Assembly: GCA_029817715.1 (NCBI GenBank)
Contig: JARUPY010000397.1
Location: forward strand, 9,114,001 to 9,178,000
Direction: 5' to 3'
Source of the DNA: Melastoma dodecandrum
Lineage: Eukaryota; Streptophyta; Magnoliopsida; Myrtales; Melastomataceae
DNA length: 64,000 nt
Shown: positions 46,937 through 58,370 of the stretch, in pieces
How the letters are laid out: each line of letters begins with the position of its first letter
How positions within the stretch are numbered: position 1 is the stretch's first letter
The notes under the pieces: model-generated
What the model was told of the DNA's origin: nothing
What the model saw: the letters and a program-made list of their open reading frames with translations, nothing else
The model's database searches: none
Position numbers and translations under genes: made by a program

Positions 46937-47780
46937 CCCCATGTGGATTTCTTTTGAAAACTCTTTTATTCAATCCACATACAAAGAGGAGTACTACATT
47001 GTTTGCACATGTGCTCTATGTCTCTTTGTCCTTCGGTTTTCTCCCATTGATGTCTCTGGTTACTGCTTTCCTAGACATGACCAGGTATGCTCGAACTCGG
47101 GGCTAGGATCTTTAGGGCTGGTCACAGTGAGGCCCAATTGTACTACTCTTTGCAGTATGGTCTTGGGTGAGGGCCCGCATTCTCATTGTTTGAGGGAGGT
47201 CTTACAAACCTTCATTCGAGTATAGTATTATTTGCTCATTACAGATACCAGACACCGCACGTATATTTGTCCATTAGAGAGTGACTGTTATATGTGCAGG
47301 GACAGGTGTCAGGTACCCCTTGTCTGTGATAAACTGTAAAACTAACTTTGTTCATTTTTGCAGCAGTTAGGGTTGGTTACGGGGGATTTTTGCAACCTTC
47401 TTTTCTCATTTCCTTACCTCACTTTTACCGTTTTAATGCCATATGCTTTCACGACCGCTTGTATGTCTATTATCACATGATTATTACATCATTATATTTA
47501 GTATTGTGATTATTTAATTCATTAGACGCGTTCATGTGCAATTCAAGCATCGTTATAGGAACTGAGATTAAGTATGTGAGTTAACTACATTGAGTTTATT
47601 CACTTGTTACGTCTCCGTTGAATTAAATTGACAATAATTATAATCCAATTCTTACATTAGATGTACTTATGCATCACGATATATCATGCATAAAAAGTAT
47701 GTCGTAGATTGATGCCGATCCAAGCATTCTCTCTGTGTCTCGTCAAGGTACTAATCTGTCAAGATTGCTCCGACTAGGAG

Positions 47781-49391
47781 ATGTCAGCACTGCTCCTTGA
47801 AAACCCTCATTTCTACCAACCAGAATACTCACCGGCTTCCTACCAACATTATCGGGAATGCCTCGAGTTTTGCTGCCTCTACCGCCGCTGCCAATTCGGC
47901 ACCCACATCGGAACTCTCATTACCAGCCTCTACTACTGCGAAGATCAACATGATGTTTCCACCGCTCACTGATGCAATCATTGCTTGCAACGTGGGGCAA
48001 TCGCAATTTGGGGGCACACTCCTGACTCGCATCCCTCCAGTCACCGCTTTTACTGTATCAGCCATATAGTCATCAACTACTCCATCAACTGTGGAAGTAC
48101 TTGACAATACCAATCCAGCCTAAAATGCTGCGAATAACAACCTGTCACAGAAAGTTGGTGTTCTCACCATCAAGCTCGACTCTTTGAAGCAAATAATGGC
48201 ACACCTGTTGCGGATGCAGCTGACTGCCACGAAAATTTCAACCCCTACCCCATCTTCTACCCCTTCCACTACTTCGCCCATTGCATAACCGACTTCAGCT
48301 CAATCACATAACCCCACACCTGCCCCCCTGCATGATGGGGTCTTCCGTGTCGACAAATCCACCTCCAATATATAACCCTTATTTCCATCCCACTCTCGAG
48401 ATTGGATCAACGGCCATTCCGGCCCACCCTTATAATCCATCAAACATGCTTGGAACCTCTATACCTAATGCTTTTCGATCTCACATCCCTCCACATTACC
48501 CCCAACCTGGATACGTGCCAACTCCTCATCCATCTACATTTTATGGGCCAATTCCCTAACCTTCACCTACCACTAGACCAAATGCCCCTGTAATGAGGCC
48601 AACTCCTTACATCCCCACCGCTATTCCTTCCCCTGTGGCTCCGCCAATTAACGACTTCGAAATTCCTAACCCCCTTGTCAGCAACCAAACTCCACAAGCA
48701 GAGATTCACCAACGAAGCCCTAGCATCCGCAATGCTACACTTGTCGATGAACTATTCGGAGACCACAACTAAAACAGTGCCATCGAGATAAGACTCGAGG
48801 CAATAATCTCTCCTCCATGCAGGAATTAGAGTCAAAGGGCTTGGCAAAACTAGAAAAGTGCCTAAATGCCCTACATGGTTACAGAGCATATGCGTGGGAA
48901 TACAACTACTTCCATGTCCCTCAATTTCAAATCCCTCCGAAGTTCAAGATACCTAAAAAATTCGAGAAATTCATAGGGAAAGGCTACCCAGAGTTGCACT
49001 TGAAACACTTCTGCCACAAGATGGCGGTCTATCCGGCTGATGACAAATTTCGCATTGCAATGTTCCTAGAGAGTCATGCAGAGTCAGCACTCAATTGGTA
49101 TTATACAAAGGATCTGAGTTAGTACTCCACTGAATTTTCTGAATTATTACAGTTTTAATGTGCAGATGGCCCCTACCATCTCACATTAAGCCCATCCTCA
49201 AAGAACGAGAATTGGTACATGAGTTTATGCAGTTGTTACCCAGAGAATATCTTCCCTACATGATTAGGCAGATTCCTTCAACTTTTGCCCAAGCGGTGAT
49301 AAACCCTTACCGTTTGGATGAAGCTAGTCGAGACGGTCTTATTCCGACCCCATCTGGGAAGCCGACTATTAAACAAAGCCCAAAGAGCTAG
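47781..49391 (+). pseudogene. Tat/Ogre-lineage gag, degenerate
   Basis: The N-terminal part is Ala/Thr/Ser-rich, followed by a Pro/Tyr/His-rich region (HIPPHYPQPGYVPTPHPSTF) in shifting frames, as usual for Tat gag. The capsid-like part at 48817-49122 has LAKLEKCLNALHGY, IPPKFKIPKKFEKFIGKGYP and HFCHKMAVY...ESALNWYY. A further segment at 49158-49391 has LVHEFMQLLPREYLPYM. Stops occur near 48558, 48772 and 49120. No protease or RT follows; an LTR of another type begins at 49705. From 49392 to 49704 only Pro/Arg-rich gag-tail remnants are seen. Confidence 0.72.
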
Positions 49392-49704
49392 TTGCAAATG
49401 CAGAATAGCGCAAACGGTCGTTTAAAGCCATATCACCCCCAGTCTCTTATGCGCCAAAGGCGGCACCAAGATCATTCGTACCTATTATCAATCATTTCAG
49501 GCCACTGGCTCTTACAATAAAAAGGCCTCCACCTCCAAAGCCGATCCAACAAGAACGCCCTAGGCGTCGAATCTAAGACTTAAGTCCAACTCCTGACCCG
49601 TTGGATGTCATGTTCTTTCGTTTAAAGGATTTGGGCTTTCTCAAACCAGTCGAATCAAAAGCGACCCATCCTACATCTATTGGCTACTACCCCAAGGCGG
49701 CGTG

Positions 49705-52003
49705 TGTAATAACCCATATTTTTGCAGTTATGCATGTAAATATGGTTGTACATATGAAATGAATGTGTAATGAAAAGGAAAATTTATGAGATTGTAACGG
49801 TAAATTCGGAACGGTAAAATAATTTTTCGAATATGTAAGCATAAGTTGTTGCAGATAATATTCAAGAATGCTGTCCATTGTTCAAGGACACTTCCATGAG
49901 CAATATGGACAGTCTCTTAAGTGACGGAGTACTATTTGGAAGTATCCTTGTGAACGACGGATTGACATTTTCGTTGTTGTAACGATAAGCTTGGGGTTGT
50001 TGAGGTTAAAATGTACTTAGCGTTAAGGTTGAGAGCCAAATCGATTATGGCGGAAAATTCAAAGACTATTTCAGCCCCAAAGGTGGGTGAAACTTGAATA
50101 ATGAGGAGCGGAGAAAGGGGAATGAAACGTGCAAAAGGGCTACCCCGAATACTCATTGATGTCGTCCGTGGACATCTCACTTTCGTGTGGATTTATGGCT
50201 GAAATTTAGCTACAAATCCTATAAGTTTAGAAGCACGACATAGCTGGTCAAATAGAGTTGGATTAATTAGGACATATTAAGCTGGATTATTAGCACTAAT
50301 TAAACATAATTAATTAGTGCTAATCGGGGCCCAAGGCTTCTTCCACAATCTATGGATGATGGGGCCCGCTTGTCATCATTTAGGGATACTAGTAAGAAGA
50401 TTAGGAGAGCTGGAAAAAGGGGGTGAAAAAGGGCAGATGGACGTCCTGAACTAAGGGAGAAAAAGGAAAAAAAAGGAAGAGGAGAAAAAGAAGAAGAGAA
50501 AACGAAGTGTTGGTTGGTTCGATTGTGTAAGGATGGAACGAAACGGGAGGGCTGCCATGAAGGAAGAGTGTGAAAAGACACCTTTGTGGAGAGATCGCTC
50601 GGAGGAGGAAAGAATTGGAGTGGTTTTGCTTCGGAGAAGAGGAAAGGTATAGTACTCAATTCCCTTCCTTTTTCTTCTTGCGAAAGGGCCATAAAACTCG
50701 TTAGCCTTGATTAGCTGGCCAGACCTTTGGGATTGCATGAAATGGCACCCCGAACACTCGGTTATGTGACGCATGTGGGCTGGACGGTGGTTCGCGGTTG
50801 AGTGTGTGAGTCAGATGACAATCGTGTGGGGGCTGGCCATGCGGGAACTCATCCGTCCGTATGCATGAGGTGGAGGTTGTGTTGAATTATGAAGGGATGC
50901 TCGTTGTGATTGTGGGCTGTTCGAGAGCAAATTTCCCGATTTGTGTGTGTGCATTGGGCTTTAAAATAGATTGTTTTGTGTTCGTGCAAGTACGTGCTGC
51001 CCATTCAGAGTGTATACCTTGGCATATAATTGAGGCCCGGGAATAGGGTAAATGGGGATGGACGGGCTGGTCCGTCGGTATTGAGAAAAGGAAAGGTCGA
51101 AACGAAGAATGAGATTGTTGTGGATAAGCACGAACATTCGTGGATGCGAACTTACAAATACTGAACATTGTTATTAAATGAACATGGGCTGGAAGGGGGA
51201 CTTGTTATGGTCATTCATTGCCGATCCGGAGTTGATACTCCTAGCGTTTATTAAGTGCTGAAGGGACGAATAAATGAAAGTGATCGAACAACCCACATAT
51301 TGTAGGCAGAATGAAAGTTTACGACGATACATTGAAACACCAATGGGACTGCCTTATGAGGCGGATGTGAGGAGGGATTGGACAGAAGGAATCCACCTTC
51401 GGAATTGTGTATTGGACAGCCTAGTTGGCAGGAAAAGATGGGCGAAAAGCTGAGGCACGGAGGGAAGTTCCCTGCTTTTATGCACCCGAATGGGTTGATC
51501 CGTGGTAGCGGAATGTTATGCGGCTAAAAGTACATAAACATGAGGCTTTTATGGGGCATGCAAAGACTGAAAATGCGACTTTTTCGGATGCTACTTTAAG
51601 CAACTTAGTTGTGATCGTTGAGGGTTTGGATACGCAACAGTGTATGTCAAAATTTGGAGACAAGGTCTCGATTTTGCGATACATCAAGGGATGTTATGGG
51701 CGATAGGTTGTGTGTACTTGAGCTGTCATACCTTGTCATTTGACTAATGTTATTTCGTGTTTTTGGTAGGTGATAGAAGTGATCTCTGCATGCTTATTTT
51801 CATGTTCGATAGAAAGTTTTTGTTGTATAAATTTTTATAACTCAATTGTCACTGAATTGTGTAATACTTTCCAACTATGAAAGTGTATTGTGAGTGTTTG
51901 GTTAAATGCTTTGAATAAAAAGAGTGCCTCAAAATGTGGTTTTTCTTCTCGAATTATTTATGAACGTTGAAATATGGAAATGGAAATGAATTGGGCGTGT
52001 TAC
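49705..52003 (+). repeat. Tekay/Del-like long LTR, solo or remnant
   Basis: Starts TGTAATAACCCATATTTTTG and ends near GGGCGTGTTAC, the inverted TGTAA/TTAC arrangement of Tekay/Del LTRs. About 2.3 kb, non-coding, with a GA-rich segment at 50400-50510 and a TTTTTGGTAGGTGATAGAAG phrase near 51760. The flanks GCGTG and GACGC do not match, so insertion borders are approximate. It abuts the Tat gag directly. Confidence 0.6.
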
Positions 52004-52060
52004 GGACGCTGGGGCCGGAAGGGCCGAGAAATTTTGTGATGCAAATGTGTAGTACGGACA

Positions 52061-52165
52061 AGAAGTGATCTATGCATGCTTATTTTCATGTTCGATATAA
52101 GGTTTTCGTTATATAAATTTTTATTACTCAATTGTAATCGAATTATGTAATACTTTTCCACTATT
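52061..52165 (+). repeat. Duplicate of LTR segment 51775-51880
   Basis: AGAAGTGATCTATGCATGCT and the following about 85 bp repeat, with roughly 10 changes, the segment 286 bp upstream. This suggests a tandem duplication at the LTR end or a second partial LTR. Confidence 0.75.
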
Positions 52166-52339
52166 AATACTTTTAGGAACCCGTAGGTCCTTTCTGTGTG
52201 CCATTATCATTCCGGGCACTAGGGCAAGACAGAAAGGATTGCATCGCCTTGTGATTCAAAATTCAGAACCTCTTAGATGATGGGATAATTACGTCCGCAT
52301 CTGCTCCAGCTCCTGCACCAAATGTGAAAAAAGAATCCT

Positions 52340-52545
52340 CTCCCGGAACACGTAAATTTGGTTGAAGTAGAATCCTCAGATGAAGAGAGCTCAAATGAAG
52401 GGAATATGGAAGAATCCTCATAAGAAGAGAATCCTTCTGAACAAGAAGAAGATCCCTCAGAAGGAACAGTTGACCAATCATCAGAAGAAGATGATAGTTT
52501 TAAGGGTGAACAGGAACCTTCAGAAGGAATTATTGATAACCCTTC
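52340..52545 (+). pseudogene. Acidic Ser/Glu/Pro repeat-coding remnant
   Basis: The plus frame reads VESSDEESSNEGNMEESS, a stop, then EENPSEQEEDPSEG and related units, encoded by imperfect GAATCCTCAGAAGAAGA-like repeats. Such tails occur near the ends of some plant gypsy polyproteins, but no flanking domain is present. Its origin is unknown. Confidence 0.4.
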
Positions 52546-53128
52546 GAGGAGAATAAATGCAAGACTTTGAATGTAAAATAATGCATGCATGGCTAGATTC
52601 ATGGACGAACTATAAATGGCTTATTGGAAATGTAACAACATAAATGCAAGATAGTGGAGGTGTGGGTGGCTGGACAATCAGTGCGTCGTTAATGCAGGGG
52701 TTGCTTCTTCGATCAGATTTCCTTCGACGGATGCTCACTTCGACGGATCCCTTGCTTCGACGGGGTCTCAATCGAATTTCGTTTTGTCCGTATGATTCTC
52801 ACTCGAGCTAACCGGTTCGCTGACGATCCTTCCCTTAATGAACACTTTGGCAGCGTCACTACACCAACTCGTCGCCTAAATCAACATCGCTTACAACTCT
52901 CGTCGCTTGGTTTGGTCGTCGCTTGAATCGACATGTCGCCTGGTGATTCCTTCGCTCCAACCTTGTCTCTTAGTCGATTGACGATCTTTTCGAGTTGGCT
53001 CTTGCCTCAATCAAATAGGCTCTAGAATACTTCCTTCTCACATAGAATTTTGCTCGAAGTAGAATAAATTCACTCCTATTTGTCTCAGTGATCAGCGAGA
53101 TGACTCCTTGAGTCAATGATAGCAGAAG
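52546..53128 (-). repeat. Partial 3' LTR of element H, distal part
   Basis: On the minus strand this matches parts of the solo LTR at 30947-31713 (TCCAGCCACC...CTCCACTATCTTGCATT, GCCATTTATAGTTCGTCC). Its 53044-53128 end repeats the sequence right of element A (56526-56610). It is therefore the other half of an LTR into which A is embedded. Confidence 0.65.
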
Positions 53129-53966
53129 TGATACGGGGACGGCAAGGAATAGAAGATTCCTAAACCGAAAAGGAAGGGGGACGTCACTGAAAAGGGTGCG
53201 GAATGGAGTGACGCTAGGTATGGACGGAAAGTGTGTGGGGTAGGCGGCTGAATGATAAAAAGGAGGGGTTGAGATCAACCTCCACGGATACGGATGCACC
53301 ACCGTGAAAGAAGACTCGGGTAGACTCGTTTGACCGTGGATACAGATACACCACCACGAACAAGACAAGGGCGAGGCACAACACGGAGGATACAGCTACA
53401 CCACCACCGGTTGACACACTCTACTCAATCCGCACTTGGAAATCCACCAAATGAAGAACGAGGTTTGAAGGAGAATCCACTCACTTCGGATAAAAGACAC
53501 TAAGTCTGATAAGGGTTTATAATTTGATTAAAAGCTGTCCTGCAAATGAGTACAGGGTGCCCATTATATAGGGAACACCTGAAAAAGAACTTAAATGCAC
53601 GAAATGAACCTAGGCTAGGTGCAAGGCAAGATTCATGGACGGGCCATAAATGGCTTATTGGTAATGCAACAAAGTAAATGCAAAACATGAATGACAAATG
53701 CATGAATGAGGAATGCGAATTGATTCAGCTTCTTTGAGGCTCTTCATCTTCGAGACTCTTGGCTTGGCCGACTCTTCGTTGCTCAGTCGCTGATGTTCGC
53801 AAGTCGCATCGACTTGAGTCGCATTCGTCGACTTGAGTCGCACTCGTCAAGTCGACGCCAAGTCGCAAGTCGCACTCGTCAAGTCGACGCCAAGTCGCAA
53901 GCGAGTAAGGTGACGCCTCTCTTGCTGCGCGTCGACGGGGATAAGTTGTCGTCCGTCTTTGTATCA
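53129..53966 (-). repeat. 3' LTR of element A
   Basis: 838 bp. On the minus strand it starts TGATACAAAGACGG just after the purine tract CAACAAGGGGAGGA (53967-53980) and ends CCCCGTATCA. A TATA-like box (complement of ATTATATA, 53563-53570) and three spaced GGATACAGATACACCACC-type motifs are present. Confidence 0.9.
53800..53905 (+). repeat. AAGTCGC/CGTCAAGTCGACGCC minisatellite in the A LTR
   Basis: Short tandem units built of AGTCGCACTCGTCAAGTCGA and ACTTGAGTCGCA. Present identically but for a base or two at 56360-56464 in the other LTR. Confidence 0.85.
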
Positions 53967-55688
53967 TCCTCCCCTTGTTGAGAAGAGTTTGTCCTCAAAC
54001 TCTCGTCGTCGTCATCCTCTACAAATGGCATGAGATCCTGGACGTTGAATGTGGCAGAAACTCCATAGTCACCTGGAAGATCAATTTTGTAGGCGTTGTC
54101 ATTGATGCGCTCGACGATCTTGAATGGTCCTTCTGCGCGCGGCATTAGCTTGTTCTTCCTCTTGCCTGGGAATCGATCCTTGCGCAAATGAATCCAAACT
54201 AAGTCTCCTGGCTGAAATATCTTCACTCTTCTTCCGCGATTGGCTCTTTCTGTGTAACGTTGATTGGCCTTCTCGATCTGCGCTCGAGTCCTCTCATGGA
54301 GCAATCGCATCTCCTTAACGCGCTCCTCAGCATCTCGGCTAACTGATCTCATATCGCTCGCAGGCATTAGTTCAACAGGGACTAAAGGATTGAGTCCGTA
54401 AACTACCTGGAAGGGTGATGACTTCGTTGTCGAACTTGGGGCTCGATTGTATGCGAACTCAGCATGGGCAAGCTTGATGTCCCAATCCTTCTGGTTCTTC
54501 GAGACCAAGGTTCGAAGGATTGCAGCCATAGTGCGATTGACAACCTCCGTTTGTCCATCGGTTTGCGGATGATAAGCTGTGCTGAATACAAGCTTCGTTC
54601 CCAACTTGTGCCACAGTGTCTTCCAAAAGTAGCTTAGGAACTTCGTGTCGCGATCTGAAACGATCGACTTGGGTACTCCATGCAACCTTAGCACTTCCCG
54701 AAAGTACAAATCTGCTACGTTGGTCGCATCGTCCGTTTTCTGACATGGGATGAAGTGTGCCATCTTCGAAAATCGGTCGACCACTACCATGATCGAATCC
54801 TTTCTTCGTTGCGTTCTTGGCAATCCTAGTACAAAATCCATACTCACATGTTCCCATGGTCGCTCTGGGACGGGCAATGGAGTGTAGAGACCCTGAGGTT
54901 GGACACGGCTCTTCGCTTGCTGGCAAGTCGCACATCTCGCGATTAGTCCTCGCACTTGCTTCTCCATTCGAGGCCAATAGAAATGCTCTTGTAGCATTGC
55001 CAGCGTCTTGTTAACTCCAAAATGTCCAGCGATTCCTCCTCCATGGACTTTTCGTATAAGTAGCTCTCTCGTTGAACTCCTTGGAATGCATAGCTTAGAG
55101 TCGCGAAATAAAAATCCATTCACCTGGTGGAATCGATCGATGGCTTGCTGGGCGCACTGGACGAAGATTGCTCCAAAATCTTCATCGTCCTTGTACAACT
55201 CCTTCAAATACCCAAACCCAATCAGCTTTGTCTCCATCGTAGAAAGTAAAATCATTTTCCTCGAGAGAACATCTGCGACTACATTCTTCGCGCCTGGTTT
55301 GTGCTTCAAGACAAAGTTGAATGCTTGTAGAAATTCTACCCACTTCGCATGTCGGCGACTAAGCTTGTGCTGACCATTGTGCAACACAAACTCTCTGGGC
55401 AGCAAGTAATGACTCCAAGTCTCGAGTACTCGAACAATTGCTAAGAACTCCTTGTCATATGTCGAGTAGTTCAATTTGGCGCCATTAGGTTTCTCGCTGA
55501 AATAAGCGATGGGTCTTCCCTCCTGCAGCAAAACTCCTCCAATTCCTACGCCCGATGCATCACATTCCACTTCGAACATCTTCGCAAAGTCGGGCAAAGC
55601 TAGAACTGGGGCTGCGCTTAGACACTCCTTCAGTCGCTCGAAACTAGCTTGTGCGACTGGTGGCCACTCGAATTTGGAGTCGGCCACT
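53879..55688 (-). pseudogene. Element A partial pol: RNase H and integrase, open frame
   Basis: An uninterrupted frame of about 600 codons without its own start. RNase H: VECDASGVGIGGVLLQEGRP near 55575, YSTYDKEFLAIVRVL, and LSRRHAKWVEFLQ with ADVLSRKM. Integrase: zinc finger GHFGVNKTLAMLQEHFYWP and CATCQQAKSR, core [15 protein letters not shown] (near 54835) and [16 protein letters not shown], then AEGPFKIVERINDNAYKIDL and SATFNVQDL. The frame crosses the LTR border at 53966 and stops at 53879, 29 codons inside. The frame begins 20 codons inside the upstream LTR, so the N-terminal part is an artefact of deletion. The best-preserved pol in the window. Confidence 0.92.
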
Positions 55689-56525
55689 CGATATGGGGAC
55701 GGCAAGGAATAGATGATTCCTAAACCGAAAATGAATGGGGACGTCACTGAAAAGGGTGCGGAATGGAGTGACGCTCGGTATGGACGGAAAGTGTGTGGGG
55801 TAGGCGGCTGAATGATAAAAAGGAGGGGTTGAGATCAACCTCCACGGATACAGATGCACCACCGTGAAAGAAGACTCGGGTAGACTCGTTTGACCGTGGA
55901 TACAGATACACCACCACGAACAAGACGAGGGCGAGGCACAACACGGAGGATACAGATACACCACCACCGGTTGATACACTCTACTCAATCCGCACTTGGA
56001 AATCCACCAAATGAAGAACGAGGTTTGAAGGAGAATCCACTCACTTCGGATAAAAGACACTAAGTCTGATAAGGGTTTATAATTTGATTAAAGCTGTCCT
56101 GCAAATGAGTACAGGGTGCTCATTATATAGGGAACACCTGAAAAAGAACTTAAATGCACGAAATGAACCTAGGCTAGGTGCCAGGCATGATTCATGGACG
56201 GGCCATAAATGGCTTATTGGTAATGCAACAAAGTAAATGCAAAACATGAATGACAAATGCATGAATGAGGAATGCGAATTGATTCAGCTTCTTTGAGGCT
56301 CTTCATCTTCGAGACTCTTGGCTTGGCCGACTCTTCGTTGCTCAGTCGCTGATGTTCGCAAGTCGCATCGACTTGAGTCGCATTCGTCGACTTGAGTCGC
56401 ACTCGTCAAGTCGACGCCAAGTCGCAAGTCGCACTTGTCAAGTCGACGCCAAGTCGCAAGCGAGTAAGGTGACGCCTCTCTTGCTGCGCGTCGACGGGGA
56501 TAAGTTGTCGTCCGTCTTTGTATCA
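55689..56525 (-). repeat. 5' LTR of element A
   Basis: 837 bp, near-identical to 53129-53966, with most differences in the first 95 bp. The terminal TGATAC (plus strand) has become CGATAT at 55689. A TATA-like box is at 56122-56129 (minus). No primer-binding site follows because of the internal deletion. Confidence 0.88.
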
Positions 56526-56632
56526 AAGTAGAATGAATAAATCCACTCCTATTTGTCTCGGTGATCAGCGAGATGTCTCCTTGAGTCAATGATAGCGGGA
56601 GCTGGGGCTGATCGTCGGCCATCTTTGCATCA
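56526..56632 (-). repeat. 3' LTR of element H, proximal part
   Basis: On the minus strand it starts TGATGCAAAGATGGCC after the purine-rich tract at 56633-56646 and runs to the border of A at 56526. Its inner 85 bp reappear at 53044-53128 on the far side of A. Confidence 0.75.
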
Positions 56633-57660
56633 TTCTCCCATTATTGAGGAAAGTTTGTCATCAAACTTGCATAGTAATCAATCGTCCAGACCTTAGATAG
56701 GATTCCTCTAATACTTATTTGAAGATGCGTCGTCAATAACTCTTGGACTGATTCCAACAGAATTAAAATTTCAATCACCACACTCTCTCACTTTGCTTGA
56801 GTTAGATTGACATTCTCCCTTTGTCGCTCCTCTCCAGGGATGATCTTAGTAAGCTCTTGTCGACTAACCTCAATGGCGTGCACTTGTTGTTCGACTGCAC
56901 CCAATACTACATTTGCAATTGGGGGCCTTCTGAACCATCAACAACTTGCATTCATTTAACTCCTCGACACCTTCTTCCTCTACATCCCAAACAGGTACCG
57001 TTAATCGATTTTCCACTAGAGGGTGCATGATGTATTGATCCTTGGCAGTTTCTATTCGGCTTAATGAAGGGGATTCATCTTCCTCCCGGAGGGGTAGTAC
57101 CAGTCTCATGCTCTTGACGTCCGATGTAGGTTTGGGTTTCGCCGGCACAGCGACAGTCGAAGAAGTCGAAGGTATCAACATGATTTTCTTGTTGGCGATA
57201 CTGATGGAATATGTTGCGAAATCCGTCATATTGTGCTCAACGATCGTACTACCATGGTCTCCCAAGAAGGAGGTGACAAGCATCCATTTGAATGACGTCA
57301 CAAACTTAATCTTTATAGCTGTTACCAATTGAGAATGGCACACGAACCTGTTCGGTTACTAGAAGATCGCTAGCTTCCCTCAGCCACTATAGTCGATAAC
57401 GATGTGGGCGAGGCTCGACCGATAGTTGGAGCTTCCCAACCATTTTCCTCGAGGCAGCATTGGTGCAACTTCCACTGTCGATAATGACTTAACAAACCTT
57501 ATCCTTGACTATGCACTTCGTGTTGAAGATACTCTCTCGTTGGCACTCCTCTTGACCAGGTGTCAAGCCTTACGAATGATAAGTAGCTCTCCTTCATCCG
57601 GATATACTTCGATCGCTTCGTGATCCCTAATCGGCGTTGTCAAAGGATGTTCAACCACGT
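56633..57660 (-). pseudogene. Element H protease region, degenerate
   Basis: The minus strand gives a retropepsin-like part antisense to 57426-57500 (a DSGSCTNAASR-type motif with stops) and then WMLVTSFLGDHGSTIVEHNM and YSISIANKKIMLIP near 57290-57160, the C-terminal end of the protease as in G. The coding then decays into the purine-rich tract and LTR; no RT, RNase H or integrase is present. H therefore lacks pol. Confidence 0.72.
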
Positions 57661-57699
57661 CCTCTCATATTTAGGTAGTTCCTGAAGGATAATATTACA

Positions 57700-58312
57700 T
57701 CGGTTCGGACATTCTGATGTCATGCTTGAAATATCGTCGATTTAAGTCTCGATCAATGGACCATGCTTCTGGCATTGCATTCGACGATGGACTTTTCTTC
57801 GAGCTACTCGATTGTTCCTTAGGCTACGGGCTACTCCCCTCGTTGAAAGGCGAAGCCTTCGCGACTGGTCGTGCACTTGGCTTCCTTGCTTGCTGCTGCT
57901 CAACTTTATGGGCTAATGCAAGAACATCGTCGAACGTCCAATATTGTTGAAGTTCGACCGAATCTGCAATATGAGGCTTAAGTCCTCGAAGGTACCTGGC
58001 GATGGTCTGCTCGGAAGCCTCTTGGACATCGCACTGGAGCAATGGGTCCAAGTTTCCTTCGAACTCCAAAATCTAAACACTCATCAGTGGGGGGACCCTT
58101 CTTTCTTGTTGACGCTACTCCGGTGATGATCCTCGTTGAGAGTCCTCATGCCACGGGATCTCCTCATCATCGTTGTCTAATCGACTGCGGGAAGTCGATG
58201 CATGATGTGTCTGCAACGACTGTAGTGGTTGCTGAAGATCGGCGATTTGCTGCTCAAGCCGAACAACTTGTGCTTCGTCTAGAGACATACCGCGTTGGAA
58301 TCTTCCGGCCAT
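57700..58312 (-). pseudogene. Element H gag with internal deletion
   Basis: ATG at 58312 opens MAGRFQRGMSLDEAQVVRLEQQIADLQ and an acidic stretch. A second segment (58069-57824) reads MEFEGNLDP and jumps directly to LLQCDVQEASEQTIARYLRGLKP, ELQQYWTFDDVLALAHKVEQQ. Compared with G, most of the central capsid-like part is missing. The zinc knuckle is not intact. Confidence 0.8.
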
Positions 58313-58324
58313 TGACAACTGTGC

Positions 58325-58336
58325 GCTCTCATACCA
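58325..58336 (-). other. Primer-binding site of element H
   Basis: The minus strand reads TGGTATGAGAGC, one base from the initiator tRNA-Met complement TGGTATCAGAGC. It lies three bases from the LTR end at 58340. Confidence 0.8.
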
Positions 58337-58339
58337 AGA

Positions 58340-58370
58340 TGATACGGGGCCGATAAGGAATAGATGATTC
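58340..58370 (-). repeat. Residual 5' LTR end of element H
   Basis: 31 bp matching the A-type LTR end (TGATACGGGGCCGATAAGG on plus). The rest of the LTR is replaced by element F, which begins at 58371, so F landed in this LTR. Confidence 0.75.

Larger units (their letters stand above)
53129..56525 (-). mobile_element. Ty3/gypsy element A, internally deleted
   Basis: A 3.4-kb minus-strand element with LTRs at 53129-53966 and 55689-56525 that look near-identical, so it is recent. The internal 1722 bp encode only RNase H and integrase; gag, protease, RT and the primer-binding site are missing. The break lies at the LTR edge, where GGCCACTCGA is repeated (55662 and 55682), a microhomology deletion signature. 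No 5-bp target duplication is seen; instead about 85 bp of flank are repeated. Confidence 0.88.

Noticed and set aside
54124..55712. Several plus-strand ORFs in element A
   Set aside because: All are shadows of the minus-strand RNase H/integrase frame.
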